Below are positions 28,196 through 36,383 of a stretch of DNA of 64,000 nucleotides, piece by piece (position 1 is the first letter of the stretch; each line of letters starts with the position of its first letter). This DNA comes from Ruminococcus flavefaciens 007c (GTDB taxonomy: Bacteria > Bacillota > Clostridia > Oscillospirales > Ruminococcaceae): positions 1 to 64,000 of the forward strand of contig NZ_ATAX01000007.1 in assembly GCF_000571935.1 (NCBI RefSeq). Reading direction: 5' to 3'. The notes beneath the pieces were generated by a model that ran no database searches, was not told the origin of the DNA, and saw only the letters and a program-made list of their open reading frames with translations. The translations under genes and the position numbers were made by a program.

Positions 28196-28227
28196 TACAG
28201 AAAATCTATTGAAAACAGGAGAAAAAA

Positions 28228-28845
28228 ATGAAAAATATCATCTCTTTCATCTGTACTACCGTAATCGCCGCCGTATCCCTGTGCAGCTGCAGCGATAACA
28301 ATACATCTTTTGAGCCTCTGAGCTCAGCTTACGAAGCAGAGACCACCACGGTGACAACTACCGTAACGGCAAAGCCTGCAACTACTGTGAAGGCAACAGC
28401 AGAAGCAGCTGTTTCCGAAACTGTTCAGACCACAGCCGCCGAAACAGCCGTCAGTGCCGTCTCACTGCTTTCTTCCCCCGGTGACATCTCTCTTACCGAT
28501 ACGGACGGCCTCGGACAGAACTACACCTTCACCTACGGCGAAGAGACCTTCAGAGCCCTGTATGAGCCTGATAACTGGCATATATACAACTCCTGCATGA
28601 TAGAGGACCACAATGATATAGTCCTCATCTGTCAGGCGCTCATAACCGAACACCCCATACACAGTGCGGATATGCAGAGTATGCGTACCGCCGAGGATAT
28701 GGCGTATGAGTGGGAACAGCATAATATCGCGTATTACCTGCTGCCCGAGAGCTCAAGATGGAAGGAAGACACCCGTGATGTGGATCTGGACGCAAAGGAT
28801 CAGGGCAAGAGCCTCCTCGAGCTGTTTATGGACCGCGTGGGCTGA
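28228..28845 (+). CDS. Lipoprotein of unknown function
   Basis: 205 residues. Signal peptide with a lipobox-like SLCSC (Cys at about 21), then a Thr/Ala/Val-rich low-complexity linker (about 35-85) and a C-terminal α/β domain of about 115 residues (LGQNYTFTYGEETFRALYEP). The linker style is shared with the lipoproteins at 8814 and 41099 and suggests a spacer through the wall. The C-terminal domain is not recognised. AGGAGA precedes the ATG. A weak hairpin without a T-run (28856-28876) follows, and guaA has its own promoter, so the gene is likely monocistronic. Confidence 0.6.
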   Translation: MKNIISFICTTVIAAVSLCSCSDNNTSFEPLSSAYEAETTTVTTTVTAKPATTVKATAEAAVSETVQTTAAETAVSAVSLLSSPGDISLTDTDGLGQNYTFTYGEETFRALYEPDNWHIYNSCMIEDHNDIVLICQALITEHPIHSADMQSMRTAEDMAYEWEQHNIAYYLLPESSRWKEDTRDVDLDAKDQGKSLLELFMDRVG

Positions 28846-28902
28846 TCCCCTGAAATAATGCCGTACAGGCATTATCATACTCCTCAAAGCCATCTGATCA
28901 TA

Positions 28903-28931
28903 TTGACAAGCCATAGGTAATTTGATAAAAT
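28903..28931 (+). promoter_or_regulatory. Promoter of guaA
   Basis: TTGACA (28903-28908), 17-bp spacer, TAAAAT (28926-28931). No guanine riboswitch is visible in the short leader before the ATG at 29001. Confidence 0.75.
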
Positions 28932-29000
28932 ATTACTATGCTGCAAAATGCAGACAGAATAATTGCTGCTATGAGGCAGCATATGAACAGGAGGATCATT

Positions 29001-29981
29001 ATGAGTTCAAATGTAAGACCCGAAAGCATGGAAAGAATAACAAACGAAGCACTTGCCAACGCATTTATCGACGAACAGATCAAAGAGCTTCAGGCGCAGA
29101 TCGGCGATAAAAAGGTGCTGCTGGCACTTTCTGGCGGCGTTGACAGCTCCGTGGTAGCTGCACTTCTTATCAAGGCAGTAGGCCGTCAGTTAGTCTGCGT
29201 TCACGTTAATCACGGCCTTCTCCGCAAGGGCGAGCCCGAGCAGGTAGTGGAAGTTTTCCGCAACAAGATGAACGCCAATCTCGTTTATGTTGACGCAGCA
29301 GACCGTTTTCTCGACAAGCTGGCCGGAGTTGCAGAGCCCGAGCGCAAGCGCAAGATCATCGGTGCCGAGTTTATCCGGGTATTTGAAGAGGAAGCAAGAA
29401 AACTGGACGATATAGAGTTCCTTGCACAGGGAACTATTTATCCTGATATACTCGAAAGTGACGGCGTAAAGGCACATCACAATGTTGGCGGTCTGCCCGA
29501 GGATATGAAATTTGAACTCGTTGAACCCATAAAGCTTCTTTTCAAGGACGAAGTCCGCGTAGTCGGCAAGGCTCTGGGTCTGCCCGATAATATGGTATAC
29601 CGTCAGCCCTTCCCCGGTCCCGGACTGGGTGTCCGCTGTCTGGGTGCTATAACCCGTGACCGTCTTGAGGCGGTAAGAGAGAGCGACGCTATCCTTCGCG
29701 AGGAGTTCGCCAAGAACGGTCTTGAGGGCAAGGTATGGCAGTATTTCACAGCTGTTCCCGATTTCAGATCGGTAGGTGTAAAGGACGGCAAGCGTACATT
29801 TGCATATCCTGTAATAATCCGCGCCGTAAATACCAAGGACGCCATGACAGCAACTGTCGAGAATGTGCCTTTTGAACTTCTCCAGCACATAACAGCACGT
29901 ATAACAGCCGAAGTTGAAAACGTAAACCGTGTGCTTTATGATCTGACACCAAAGCCCAGCGCTACTATAGAATGGGAATAA
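29001..29981 (+). CDS. guaA: GMP synthase, ATP-pyrophosphatase and dimerisation domains only
   Basis: 326 residues. The start at 29001 is set by AGGAGG 5 bp upstream. The N-type ATP pyrophosphatase P-loop is [12 protein letters not shown] (about 37-48), and the C-terminal dimerisation domain carries the family block [16 protein letters not shown] and ends in [10 protein letters not shown]. The enzyme aminates XMP to GMP. Usual bacterial GuaA is about 510-525 residues with an N-terminal class I glutamine amidotransferase; that half is wholly missing. The 20-odd residues before the P-loop are not a broken amidotransferase and the start is well formed, so this looks like a genuine split type, as in archaea. 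It then needs a separate amidotransferase subunit or free ammonia; none is in this window. Confidence 0.88.
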   Translation: MSSNVRPESMERITNEALANAFIDEQIKELQAQIGDKKVLLALSGGVDSSVVAALLIKAVGRQLVCVHVNHGLLRKGEPEQVVEVFRNKMNANLVYVDAADRFLDKLAGVAEPERKRKIIGAEFIRVFEEEARKLDDIEFLAQGTIYPDILESDGVKAHHNVGGLPEDMKFELVEPIKLLFKDEVRVVGKALGLPDNMVYRQPFPGPGLGVRCLGAITRDRLEAVRESDAILREEFAKNGLEGKVWQYFTAVPDFRSVGVKDGKRTFAYPVIIRAVNTKDAMTATVENVPFELLQHITARITAEVENVNRVLYDLTPKPSATIEWE

Positions 29982-29989
29982 ACGCCGCA

Positions 29990-30147
29990 GCGCTGCCAGC
30001 GGCAGATGCAGCAAGGCGTTTATTGCGCAGCGATCGGAATCTCCGAGAAAAAGCGAGAGAGATTTCGGGAACCGCAAGTGGGTACCGCTAAATATAGCGC
30101 TGCCAGTGGCGGATACAGCGAGGGAATTATTGCGCAGCGGTCGGAAT
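29990..30147 (+). repeat. Two copies of a 51-bp intergenic element
   Basis: 29990-30040 and 30097-30147 match at 43 of 51 positions, both beginning GCGCTGCCAG and ending TTATTGCGCAGCG-N-TCGGAAT. The copies are 107 bp apart start to start. The element is GC-rich and lies in the gap 29982-30390, which holds no gene I can support. It could be a dispersed extragenic repeat. Confidence 0.6.
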
Positions 30148-30236
30148 ATTCGATGCGAAAAGCCTCAGCTGCCCAAATGAGCGCTGCTGATCTCAGAGAC
30201 TGACACACGTCCCTTGATACAAAACAAAATACTAAC

Positions 30237-30298
30237 GGCAGGTGTTGGCAGCTGCGGAGCTTTTCTCCCGTACAGCTGCTGCTCCTGCCTCTTTTTTT
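30237..30298 (+). terminator. Long structured terminator after guaA
   Basis: GGCAGG … CCTGCC closing stem, inner GCAGCTG/CAGCTGC and CGGAG/CTCCCG pairings, then CTTTTTTT. It is longer than an ordinary terminator, so a small RNA ending here is also possible. Confidence 0.65.
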
Positions 30299-30324
30299 AT
30301 CCCCCGAAAAGCGTTCCCCTTCGT

Positions 30325-30360
30325 GTAAAAAAGGACGCCTGACCGATAAACGTTCAGGCG
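30325..30360 (-). terminator. Terminator of the first WXG100 pair
   Basis: Minus strand CGCCTGAACG … CGGTCAGGCG hairpin, then TCCTTTTTT, 30 bp after the stop at 30391. Confidence 0.75.
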
Positions 30361-30390
30361 CTGTATTGAAGAGTTATTGTATGGGCTTAA

Positions 30391-30708
30391 TTATTGCGGT
30401 TTGCTGATAGAAGCCACGTTCTGTGAAGCGATCTGATCAACTACGTCAGCAGGATCAGCTACGTTCTGAACGAGGTATGTAGCAACCTTTCTGAGGTACT
30501 CTACGAACTGTTCAATCTTCTGCTTTACCTCTTCGAATTTCTCTCTCATATCTGTAGCACTCTGAGCCTGATATGTAGACTCTGTGCTTGCTATCTCACT
30601 GGATATACCCATGAGTGTATTGTTCATTCTGTTTGCAAGAGCCTGGAACTGATTAGCAAGGGCTCTGACAGCTTCGGGATTAATAAATAATTCTGTTGTA
30701 TTAGCCAT
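30391..30708 (-). CDS. WXG100-superfamily partner protein (T7SS substrate), pair 1
   Basis: 105 residues, all helical, no signal peptide: the size and fold of ESAT-6-like proteins. It lacks a WXG turn; the helix break lies around STESTYQAQSATDM. It ends with a long tail (QNVADPADVVDQIASQNV). It is encoded 38 bp after the WXG-bearing partner, so the two probably form a heterodimer exported by the EssC machine encoded next door. Closely similar to 43773-44087 (the QNVA-PA-VVDQIASQNV tail is shared). AGGAGG precedes the ATG. Confidence 0.85.
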   Translation of the reverse strand: MANTTELFINPEAVRALANQFQALANRMNNTLMGISSEIASTESTYQAQSATDMREKFEEVKQKIEQFVEYLRKVATYLVQNVADPADVVDQIASQNVASISKPQ

Positions 30709-30746
30709 TTTTAATTCCTCCTGAAATTTTATTCGTTATTACGGGA

Positions 30747-31067
30747 TCAGTCACCGAATGCGCAGCTTGAACCAACCTGGTCCTTACTGTCTTCCATACG
30801 TGCCTCGTGAGCGTTTGCTGTGTTGCGAAGGAATGTTGCATACTCGGAAATAACATCTTTCATGGACTCAAAATGGGGCTTTACATCGTTTGCTCTCTGA
30901 CGGAAAGTCTCGGAGTCCTCACCCTTCCAGTTGCTCATAAGATCACCTTCGATAGTGCTGTAAAACTCGGTGTATTCCGAGTAGAAATCATCATTCAGAG
31001 AATCAATTTTTGCTGCTGTATTAACAACGGAATCTGTTCCTTCACTATAACGGATAGAATTTGCCAT
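30747..31067 (-). CDS. WXG100-family protein (EsxA-like), pair 1
   Basis: 106 residues, two predicted helices with the WKG (WXG) turn in the centre (LMSNWKGEDSETF). Begins MANSIRYSEGTD. WXG100 proteins are secreted, usually as dimers, by type VII systems. Its promoter is separate from essC and carries the conserved element and 22-bp array described below. Near-duplicate of 44124-44441: both share the IRYSEGT start and the RNTANAHEARMEDS block. A good AGGAGG lies before the ATG. Confidence 0.88.
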   Translation of the reverse strand: MANSIRYSEGTDSVVNTAAKIDSLNDDFYSEYTEFYSTIEGDLMSNWKGEDSETFRQRANDVKPHFESMKDVISEYATFLRNTANAHEARMEDSKDQVGSSCAFGD

Positions 31068-31125
31068 TTTGGTTTCCTCCTAAAAATAATATTACGTTTC
31101 AAAGCTCTCTCGCTTTGTTGAGTAT

Positions 31126-31191
31126 ATTATATCACATTTGTTTTTTGGAGGTTTCAAAAATGTGCCGAGTTAAAATTTTAGTTATTTTAAA
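31126..31191 (-). promoter_or_regulatory. Promoter and conserved 26-bp element of WXG100 pair 1
   Basis: On the minus strand an extended -10 TGTGATATAAT (TATAAT 31131-31126) with no good -35. A 26-bp element at 31166-31191 (plus strand: CGAGTTAAAATTTTAGTT, then ATTTTAAA) is identical to that at 44525-44550. The distance to the -10 is the same in both loci (34 bp between). The weak -35 and fixed upstream element fit an activator-dependent promoter. Confidence 0.65.
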
Positions 31192-31244
31192 TCGGGAGGT
31201 ATTTTAAAACAACGCAGAACAGGTAAAAAACTGCGGTGAAAAAT

Positions 31245-31310
31245 TTTTTTGCTGTTTTTTGCCCTCTTTTTTGCTGAGAAATCCCACTCTTTTTGCTGTA
31301 AAAAGCCACC
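31245..31310 (-). repeat. Three tandem 22-bp iteron-like units (array 1)
   Basis: Contiguous units at 31310-31289, 31288-31267 and 31266-31245 (minus orientation) follow RRKGG-N7-CAGCAAAAA. CAGCAAAAA is invariant here. No spacer separates the units, so all sites lie on one DNA face. The array is upstream of the WXG100 promoter and between it and essC. Confidence 0.8.
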
Positions 31311-31325
31311 TTTTTTTCGCAAATA

Positions 31326-34300
31326 TCAAGTGAAATATGCGAATTTCTTCTCTGTCTTCCTGTTCCTTATCAGAGCTCCGTCACGCTCCGTCAGCATCGG
31401 TGCGGCATTGATTATGTCAAACAGGCCGTTGGAGGAAAGACTTCCGCCAAGCCATATTCCCGATGCATCGAACCACTCCCTGTTATTCTCCACATCGAAA
31501 TTGGAAAGGGAGGTATAGTCCTCAATATTCTTGACGATATGGATATATGCGCCTCTTGCACCATTCATATCATCAGGAGTGTCAAGTATTATATAATGGT
31601 AGTGTATCTCGGGAAGATTGTTTATTATGCTCTTGAGATTATTGAAGGTAACATTTCCGTCGGCTATGCTGGAAGCCTTCTGGAAGGAATTGATGATGAC
31701 ATATACGTGCTGTGCGTCATAGCTGAGAGAATAGGTGCCGTCACTGTTCTTGACAAGCTTGCTGCATCTTTCCTCTGCGTCCTGCTTATATCGCTTGTTC
31801 CACTGGTTGAACTCCTCCACAGATGAATAACAGCTGTATCCGCTGCCCTCACCGGCAAGCTCTCCCGAGGTGTCAAGTACCGCCACGGAGATGTTCCTGT
31901 CGGAGGCCAGCGCTTTGGCGAGATAACCTGCAAAGGCGCTGAGATTCTTCACGGAAGCAGAGGATATGAATGTGATATACTTGTCTGAGAAATCATAATA
32001 TACCACTTCCCCGTCAGCTGAGCCTATGGGGATATTTGACATACTTATATCTCCTGTAATAAGATGTTCGACCTTGACTTCGGCATGGATATAGGAAACG
32101 GCCTTCTTGTCTCCGCATCTTTCCGCAGCCTCATCGCAGAGGAGCTTGACCTCCTTGCCTGCGTCATAGTCTGTTTCGTCGCCTTCCTCGTTCTGGGACA
32201 GGTACTCGAATATACCTGCGGTCTGGAACTTGTAGGTGACATCGTCCTCTTTGACGATACCGCTTCCCTCGCAGTCCGAAGGAGTGATGCCGCCTGTTCT
32301 GCCCAGTATTCCCAGGTAGTCGTTGACGTCGTTCATCTTCAGCATGAATGTCTGCTGTATGTACTGCCTCAGGCGGTAATTGGTATTCACAGAGCCTGTT
32401 CCTATTACAAGGTATACTCCTCTCTTTATGCCTTCACGGGCTATATATATAATGAGAGATGTTATGCTGTCATCGAATTTTTCCGCAAAATCCGTGTAAT
32501 TATTGAGCATGAGCACGATATTCGGCACTGTTTTGCCCGAATGCTTGCAGTATTCCGAGTATTCGCCCCTGTATTCCGAGAACAGCCTGCTTCTTCTGTT
32601 GATCTCGTTGTATATCTCTCCAACTACCGTTCTGACGTCCTCTTCCTCCTCGGCAATTACTACGTCTCCAACCTGAGGAGCACCGCTGAAGGTCTTAAGG
32701 AAGCCTGCGTCAAAGTCCAGAACATAGATATTGACCTGCTCCGCATCGTAGGAATATATCAATGAATAGAGAAGTGTTATGAAGAACATATCCAGACCGC
32801 TGCCGGCAGCTCCGTAAACGATAAGATTGCCCTTTTCGGAAAAAGGCACCGTCATAAGCTCCTGTATGCGGTTATACAGGTCGTCACGCTTGCCCACGAC
32901 AGGTCTGAGCGGTGTATACCCTCCCCTGCCGAACACACTCTCACGGCCGTTATAGAGGCTCCTGAGAGACAGCCTTGCAGGTATGGGATCGAGCCAGAGA
33001 GGTCTTACCTCTATGTCCTTTGCTATATCGATAAGGTAGTTTCTGACAGCAACCAGCTGCGAGACCGTCTTTTTGCCGCTTTCGTTCCTGATCCTGTTCT
33101 TTTTGCTCTTTTCGTAAAGAACCGTGCCTGTATTATTGATGATCTCAACGGATTCCACATCCTTCTTGACGAAATCATCGGATTCGATGTAATCCGCGCC
33201 GCACCATGCGGACTGTCCCATGCTGAATACCTCGTTATAGCCTACCTGGAAGAAGAAACGTCCCGTGGTAGAGATCTCCGCTGCGTCGGGACAGTGGATA
33301 ACTGCCTTACTGTCCTCCTTGCCCTGTACCTTGAGACAGATCTTGAAACGTGAGTTGCTCCAGATCTGAGGGCTTACAACGCTGTCGGGCTTCTGGGTGG
33401 CAAGTATGAGGTGTACGCCGAGGCTTCGACCGATACGCGCCGCACTGACAAGAAGGTTCATAAAGTCCTCTCTGTCCGCCTTCAGCTCTGCGAACTCGTC
33501 GCAGACTATAAAGAGATGGGGCAGCGTCTCAAGATCGGCGCCCTCTCGTCTGAGCTGCTGGTACTTGTAAATATCCATGGTACCCTCATTGGAGATCTTT
33601 CGTGCCTTCTTGAAGAGGACCTGACGGCGCTTTATCTCCGTCTCAATGGAAATGCAGGCTCTTTCGATGGTAGCACCGTCAAGGTTGGTAACCGTTCCCA
33701 CTACATGAGGGAGCTTATACTTTACCTCAACGCTCTTTCCGTCTATTATCTCCTCCTTCACATCGTTGAAGGCGTCGGCAAGTCCGCCGCCCTTATAGTC
33801 AACTATGACGAAGGCTACCTCCTCGGGGCTGTAATTGACGGCAAGAGACAGTATTACAGTGATAATGGATTCACTCTTGCCCGAGCCTGTAGTACCCGCG
33901 ATAAGTCCGTGAGGACCGTGATATTTCTCGTGCATATCCATAAAGAATGTATCTCCCGAGGGCGAAACGCCTATCTCGGTCTTGAGGCTCTTTATGGGGT
34001 TGTTTTCTGCCCATCTTGTAAGGCTGTTGAGATGCTCGACCTTCGATACCTTGAACATATCGAGGAAGGTCAGCATGGTCGGGAGCTGATATTTCTCGTT
34101 GAGTATATCCAGCCTTATATTCGAAATCGTGTCAAGATACCTGTCAAAGCTCGGTGCGGCAGGATCCGAACCGTCGCTGACATGATAGGGCACTATCTCG
34201 TTGACCTTGTTGTTCCTGCGGTCATAGAGCTTGCACTTATCCCCTTCCGTCTCTATGATAAGGTCGGAATTATTATAATTGTACATACCGAATGCGGTAA

Positions 34301-36026
34301 GGAAGCTGATGTTCAGCATCTCCCTGTGCTTCATTACGGCAGCCATTATATCAAGGCTGTCCATAGACTTCTTGTCCGAGGCGATGATGAGCATTTTAGG
34401 AAAATCGCCGTCCTTGTTGTCAAGGCGGCTGTCTATCTCCTTTTCAAGCTCTGCGGAAAGCTCCTTCATCTCATCGGGGGAGGAGGCTATATACCTGAAT
34501 GAGCCGTCGCTGTTCCATGTATGCGGCAGCCACTTTGCATACTCCCACTGATCTCTGTCCTCGTCACTGAATATGAATATGAGCTTGAGCTCGTCATAGG
34601 AATAAAGGGCTGCAAGCTGCACCACTATCTCCTTTATGAGCTCGTGAGAGTCCTTTTTTTCGCCGTTGATACCGCATATACAGCCGTTGTTGAGAGACAT
34701 ATTTATGGGAGCGTCGCTGAGCACTCTTTCGTCAAGGGCAAACTGCATCATATCATAGCGAAGATCGTCCTTGAAGAAGGCATCGTTATTTTCGGCGCAC
34801 TTCACCGTTATGGCAGATTCGCGCTTTCCCTTTCCGAGAACTACCGTCATAAAGTCCTCGTCGTTTATGCTCTTGCTCCACAGGTACCTGTCACGGTTGA
34901 TGACTCTCATCATACACTCGTCAACAGTGAGATACTTTCTGCAAAGGTACTCCTTCTCATTATCCATCATTACGCTGACTGAGGCACGGAGATCCATGAT
35001 ATATTCGCGGTAATCCTTGCGGCGCTTTGTCTCCTTTGTGTTCTTCTCCTTTGTGCGGTATCTTCTGATGATGGAAGGCCACAGAAGTGACGACATAACC
35101 ATGCTTCCCGCCATTATGAACTGGGGCACTACGTAGGATATGTTAGTGCCTCTGTAATAGGCTGCGATGGCTGCATAGCCTGCTACGAGCACCGTAGCCG
35201 CACTCATGGTCAGCGACGAGCCCATTGACAGTATGAGCGGCTGATCGTCTCTTGTATCCTCGTGCTCGGGAGCAAGGAGCTGCACCTCTGACATATCGGG
35301 AGCCTTCTCACCGAGATCAATGGTCCTGTAAAAATATTCCGTCTCCGATACCGTCTTCTTTGCGGTACGTTCATGGACAGGGAAAACTACCTTACGCAGC
35401 TTTTTGCCCACAACTGCCCTTTCATAATCCACGTTCGCAGCTATGAAATCCGCGCATATTATGAACTTATATCCCACAATGAACACTACGTCGCCTATGT
35501 TCAGCGCGTATTCTGTATCGCAGGCTATCCTTCTGTTGTTTACATAGGTACTGTTTCTGCTGTTGCGGTCGATAACGTACCATTTCCCGTCACGGCAGCC
35601 TATGACTGCATGATTTCCCGAGATATAGGAATCATCAAGCATTATGTCATTTTCCCTGCGTTTTCCTATATTGATGGTCTTGTCGTTCTCTTCGGGATCG
35701 CTGAAGCATATTTTGGTATACCTGTTCTTCTCGTCCTTTATGCTGTCAACGATAAGGGTACACTTTACTCCCCCTGCCTCAATGACTATGACCTCGCTGC
35801 TGTCCACCGCAGCCTGCTCGACCTCGATGAGTTCGTCGTCCGAGTCGTAGCGGTATAGCTTATAGTCATTTCCCGAGGAAATGATCCACTTGTTGTCTAT
35901 ACCGTCGATGTTTATATCCTCATTGAAACCGCTGATACTGTGATTGAGCTTATAATGTCCCTTTTTCTTGTCGGGCAGTACCGTGGTATTTATATAATCA
36001 TTCTGCAAAAATGTTATAAGAAGCAT
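31326..36026 (-). CDS. essC: EssC/YukB-type T7SS FtsK/SpoIIIE ATPase with FHA domain
   Basis: 1566 residues, the motor of the type VII secretion machine. Cytoplasmic N-terminus with an FHA domain (about 105-195, GKRREND and SGNHA), two transmembrane segments (about 265-330), then three ATPase modules. D1 has an intact Walker A (GTTGSGKSES, about 703-712) and Walker B (LFIVCDEFAEL, about 842). D2 has a degenerate loop (GAAGSGLD, about 1072) and D3 none that can bind ATP normally (about 1352), the family pattern where only D1 is strongly catalytic. YukD lies just upstream and the WXG100 pair downstream, the usual partners. The FHA domain and nearby PP2C suggest phospho-dependent control. Confidence 0.93.
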   Translation of the reverse strand: MLLITFLQNDYINTTVLPDKKKGHYKLNHSISGFNEDINIDGIDNKWIISSGNDYKLYRYDSDDELIEVEQAAVDSSEVIVIEAGGVKCTLIVDSIKDEKNRYTKICFSDPEENDKTINIGKRRENDIMLDDSYISGNHAVIGCRDGKWYVIDRNSRNSTYVNNRRIACDTEYALNIGDVVFIVGYKFIICADFIAANVDYERAVVGKKLRKVVFPVHERTAKKTVSETEYFYRTIDLGEKAPDMSEVQLLAPEHEDTRDDQPLILSMGSSLTMSAATVLVAGYAAIAAYYRGTNISYVVPQFIMAGSMVMSSLLWPSIIRRYRTKEKNTKETKRRKDYREYIMDLRASVSVMMDNEKEYLCRKYLTVDECMMRVINRDRYLWSKSINDEDFMTVVLGKGKRESAITVKCAENNDAFFKDDLRYDMMQFALDERVLSDAPINMSLNNGCICGINGEKKDSHELIKEIVVQLAALYSYDELKLIFIFSDEDRDQWEYAKWLPHTWNSDGSFRYIASSPDEMKELSAELEKEIDSRLDNKDGDFPKMLIIASDKKSMDSLDIMAAVMKHREMLNISFLTAFGMYNYNNSDLIIETEGDKCKLYDRRNNKVNEIVPYHVSDGSDPAAPSFDRYLDTISNIRLDILNEKYQLPTMLTFLDMFKVSKVEHLNSLTRWAENNPIKSLKTEIGVSPSGDTFFMDMHEKYHGPHGLIAGTTGSGKSESIITVILSLAVNYSPEEVAFVIVDYKGGGLADAFNDVKEEIIDGKSVEVKYKLPHVVGTVTNLDGATIERACISIETEIKRRQVLFKKARKISNEGTMDIYKYQQLRREGADLETLPHLFIVCDEFAELKADREDFMNLLVSAARIGRSLGVHLILATQKPDSVVSPQIWSNSRFKICLKVQGKEDSKAVIHCPDAAEISTTGRFFFQVGYNEVFSMGQSAWCGADYIESDDFVKKDVESVEIINNTGTVLYEKSKKNRIRNESGKKTVSQLVAVRNYLIDIAKDIEVRPLWLDPIPARLSLRSLYNGRESVFGRGGYTPLRPVVGKRDDLYNRIQELMTVPFSEKGNLIVYGAAGSGLDMFFITLLYSLIYSYDAEQVNIYVLDFDAGFLKTFSGAPQVGDVVIAEEEEDVRTVVGEIYNEINRRSRLFSEYRGEYSEYCKHSGKTVPNIVLMLNNYTDFAEKFDDSITSLIIYIAREGIKRGVYLVIGTGSVNTNYRLRQYIQQTFMLKMNDVNDYLGILGRTGGITPSDCEGSGIVKEDDVTYKFQTAGIFEYLSQNEEGDETDYDAGKEVKLLCDEAAERCGDKKAVSYIHAEVKVEHLITGDISMSNIPIGSADGEVVYYDFSDKYITFISSASVKNLSAFAGYLAKALASDRNISVAVLDTSGELAGEGSGYSCYSSVEEFNQWNKRYKQDAEERCSKLVKNSDGTYSLSYDAQHVYVIINSFQKASSIADGNVTFNNLKSIINNLPEIHYHYIILDTPDDMNGARGAYIHIVKNIEDYTSLSNFDVENNREWFDASGIWLGGSLSSNGLFDIINAAPMLTERDGALIRNRKTEKKFAYFT

Positions 36027-36048
36027 TTCTTCACCTCTATCCCGTTAT

Positions 36049-36300
36049 TCAGACAAACATGAGCTGTGATCTGTTGCAGATATCCAGCTCCTTCAGAGTC
36101 TTGTCCTGTGGCAGGCTCTCTCCCCTGTCCCTGAGACAGAGTATATTTACCTCGCTCTTGCAGTAAAGTCCCTTTGCAACATCCGAAAAAAGATCCCCCA
36201 GCACGTCGGCCGCGTCACGAACGTACATATCCTCGGGAAGACGCACATCATAGGTCCTGCCGTTTGCAGGCAGATACACCTGTACAATTATCTTGTTCAT
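36049..36300 (-). CDS. YukD/EsaB-like ubiquitin-fold T7SS protein
   Basis: 83 residues from ATG 36300 (an ATG two codons upstream at 36306 is also possible, with AGGAA close before it). The β-grasp pattern IIVQVYLPANGRTYDVRLPE, a central helix and a C-terminal QLMFV strand match YukD, which accompanies EssC in Firmicute T7SS. It lacks a di-glycine end, as usual for bacterial members. It ends 22 bp before essC. A strong hairpin with T-run lies between it and the preceding gene, which may lower its expression relative to the upstream half of the operon. Confidence 0.8.
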   Translation of the reverse strand: MNKIIVQVYLPANGRTYDVRLPEDMYVRDAADVLGDLFSDVAKGLYCKSEVNILCLRDRGESLPQDKTLKELDICNRSQLMFV

Positions 36301-36318
36301 TATCATGATTCCTTTCCG

Positions 36319-36375
36319 TAAAAGAAAAACTGTCAGGAGCGCAAAGCCTCGCGGCAACGCCTGTGCTGACAGTTT
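36319..36375 (-). terminator. Intra-operon terminator-like hairpin
   Basis: Minus strand AAACTGTCAG … CTGACAGTTT with GC-rich inner pairing, then TTTCTTTT. It sits between the initiator-like gene (stop 36384) and yukD (start 36300), so it is probably a partial terminator that sets the ratio between the regulatory and secretion halves of the operon. Confidence 0.6.
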
Positions 36376-36383
36376 CTTTCCGA

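Noticed and set aside
28856-29000. Guanine/xanthine riboswitch before guaA
   Set aside because: The leader after the promoter is about 60 nt and shows no purine-riboswitch junction sequences.
30006-30203. Small plus-strand coding frame across the 51-bp repeats
   Set aside because: It has no ribosome site, and its apparent coding pattern comes from the repeated GC-rich element.
31245-31310. CRISPR array
   Set aside because: The 22-bp units are contiguous with no spacers and there are no cas genes; a tandem operator or iteron array fits better.
33411-34502. 363-codon plus-strand frame opposite essC
   Set aside because: Antisense shadow of the FtsK domains; the composition mirrors essC codons and it has no start signals.
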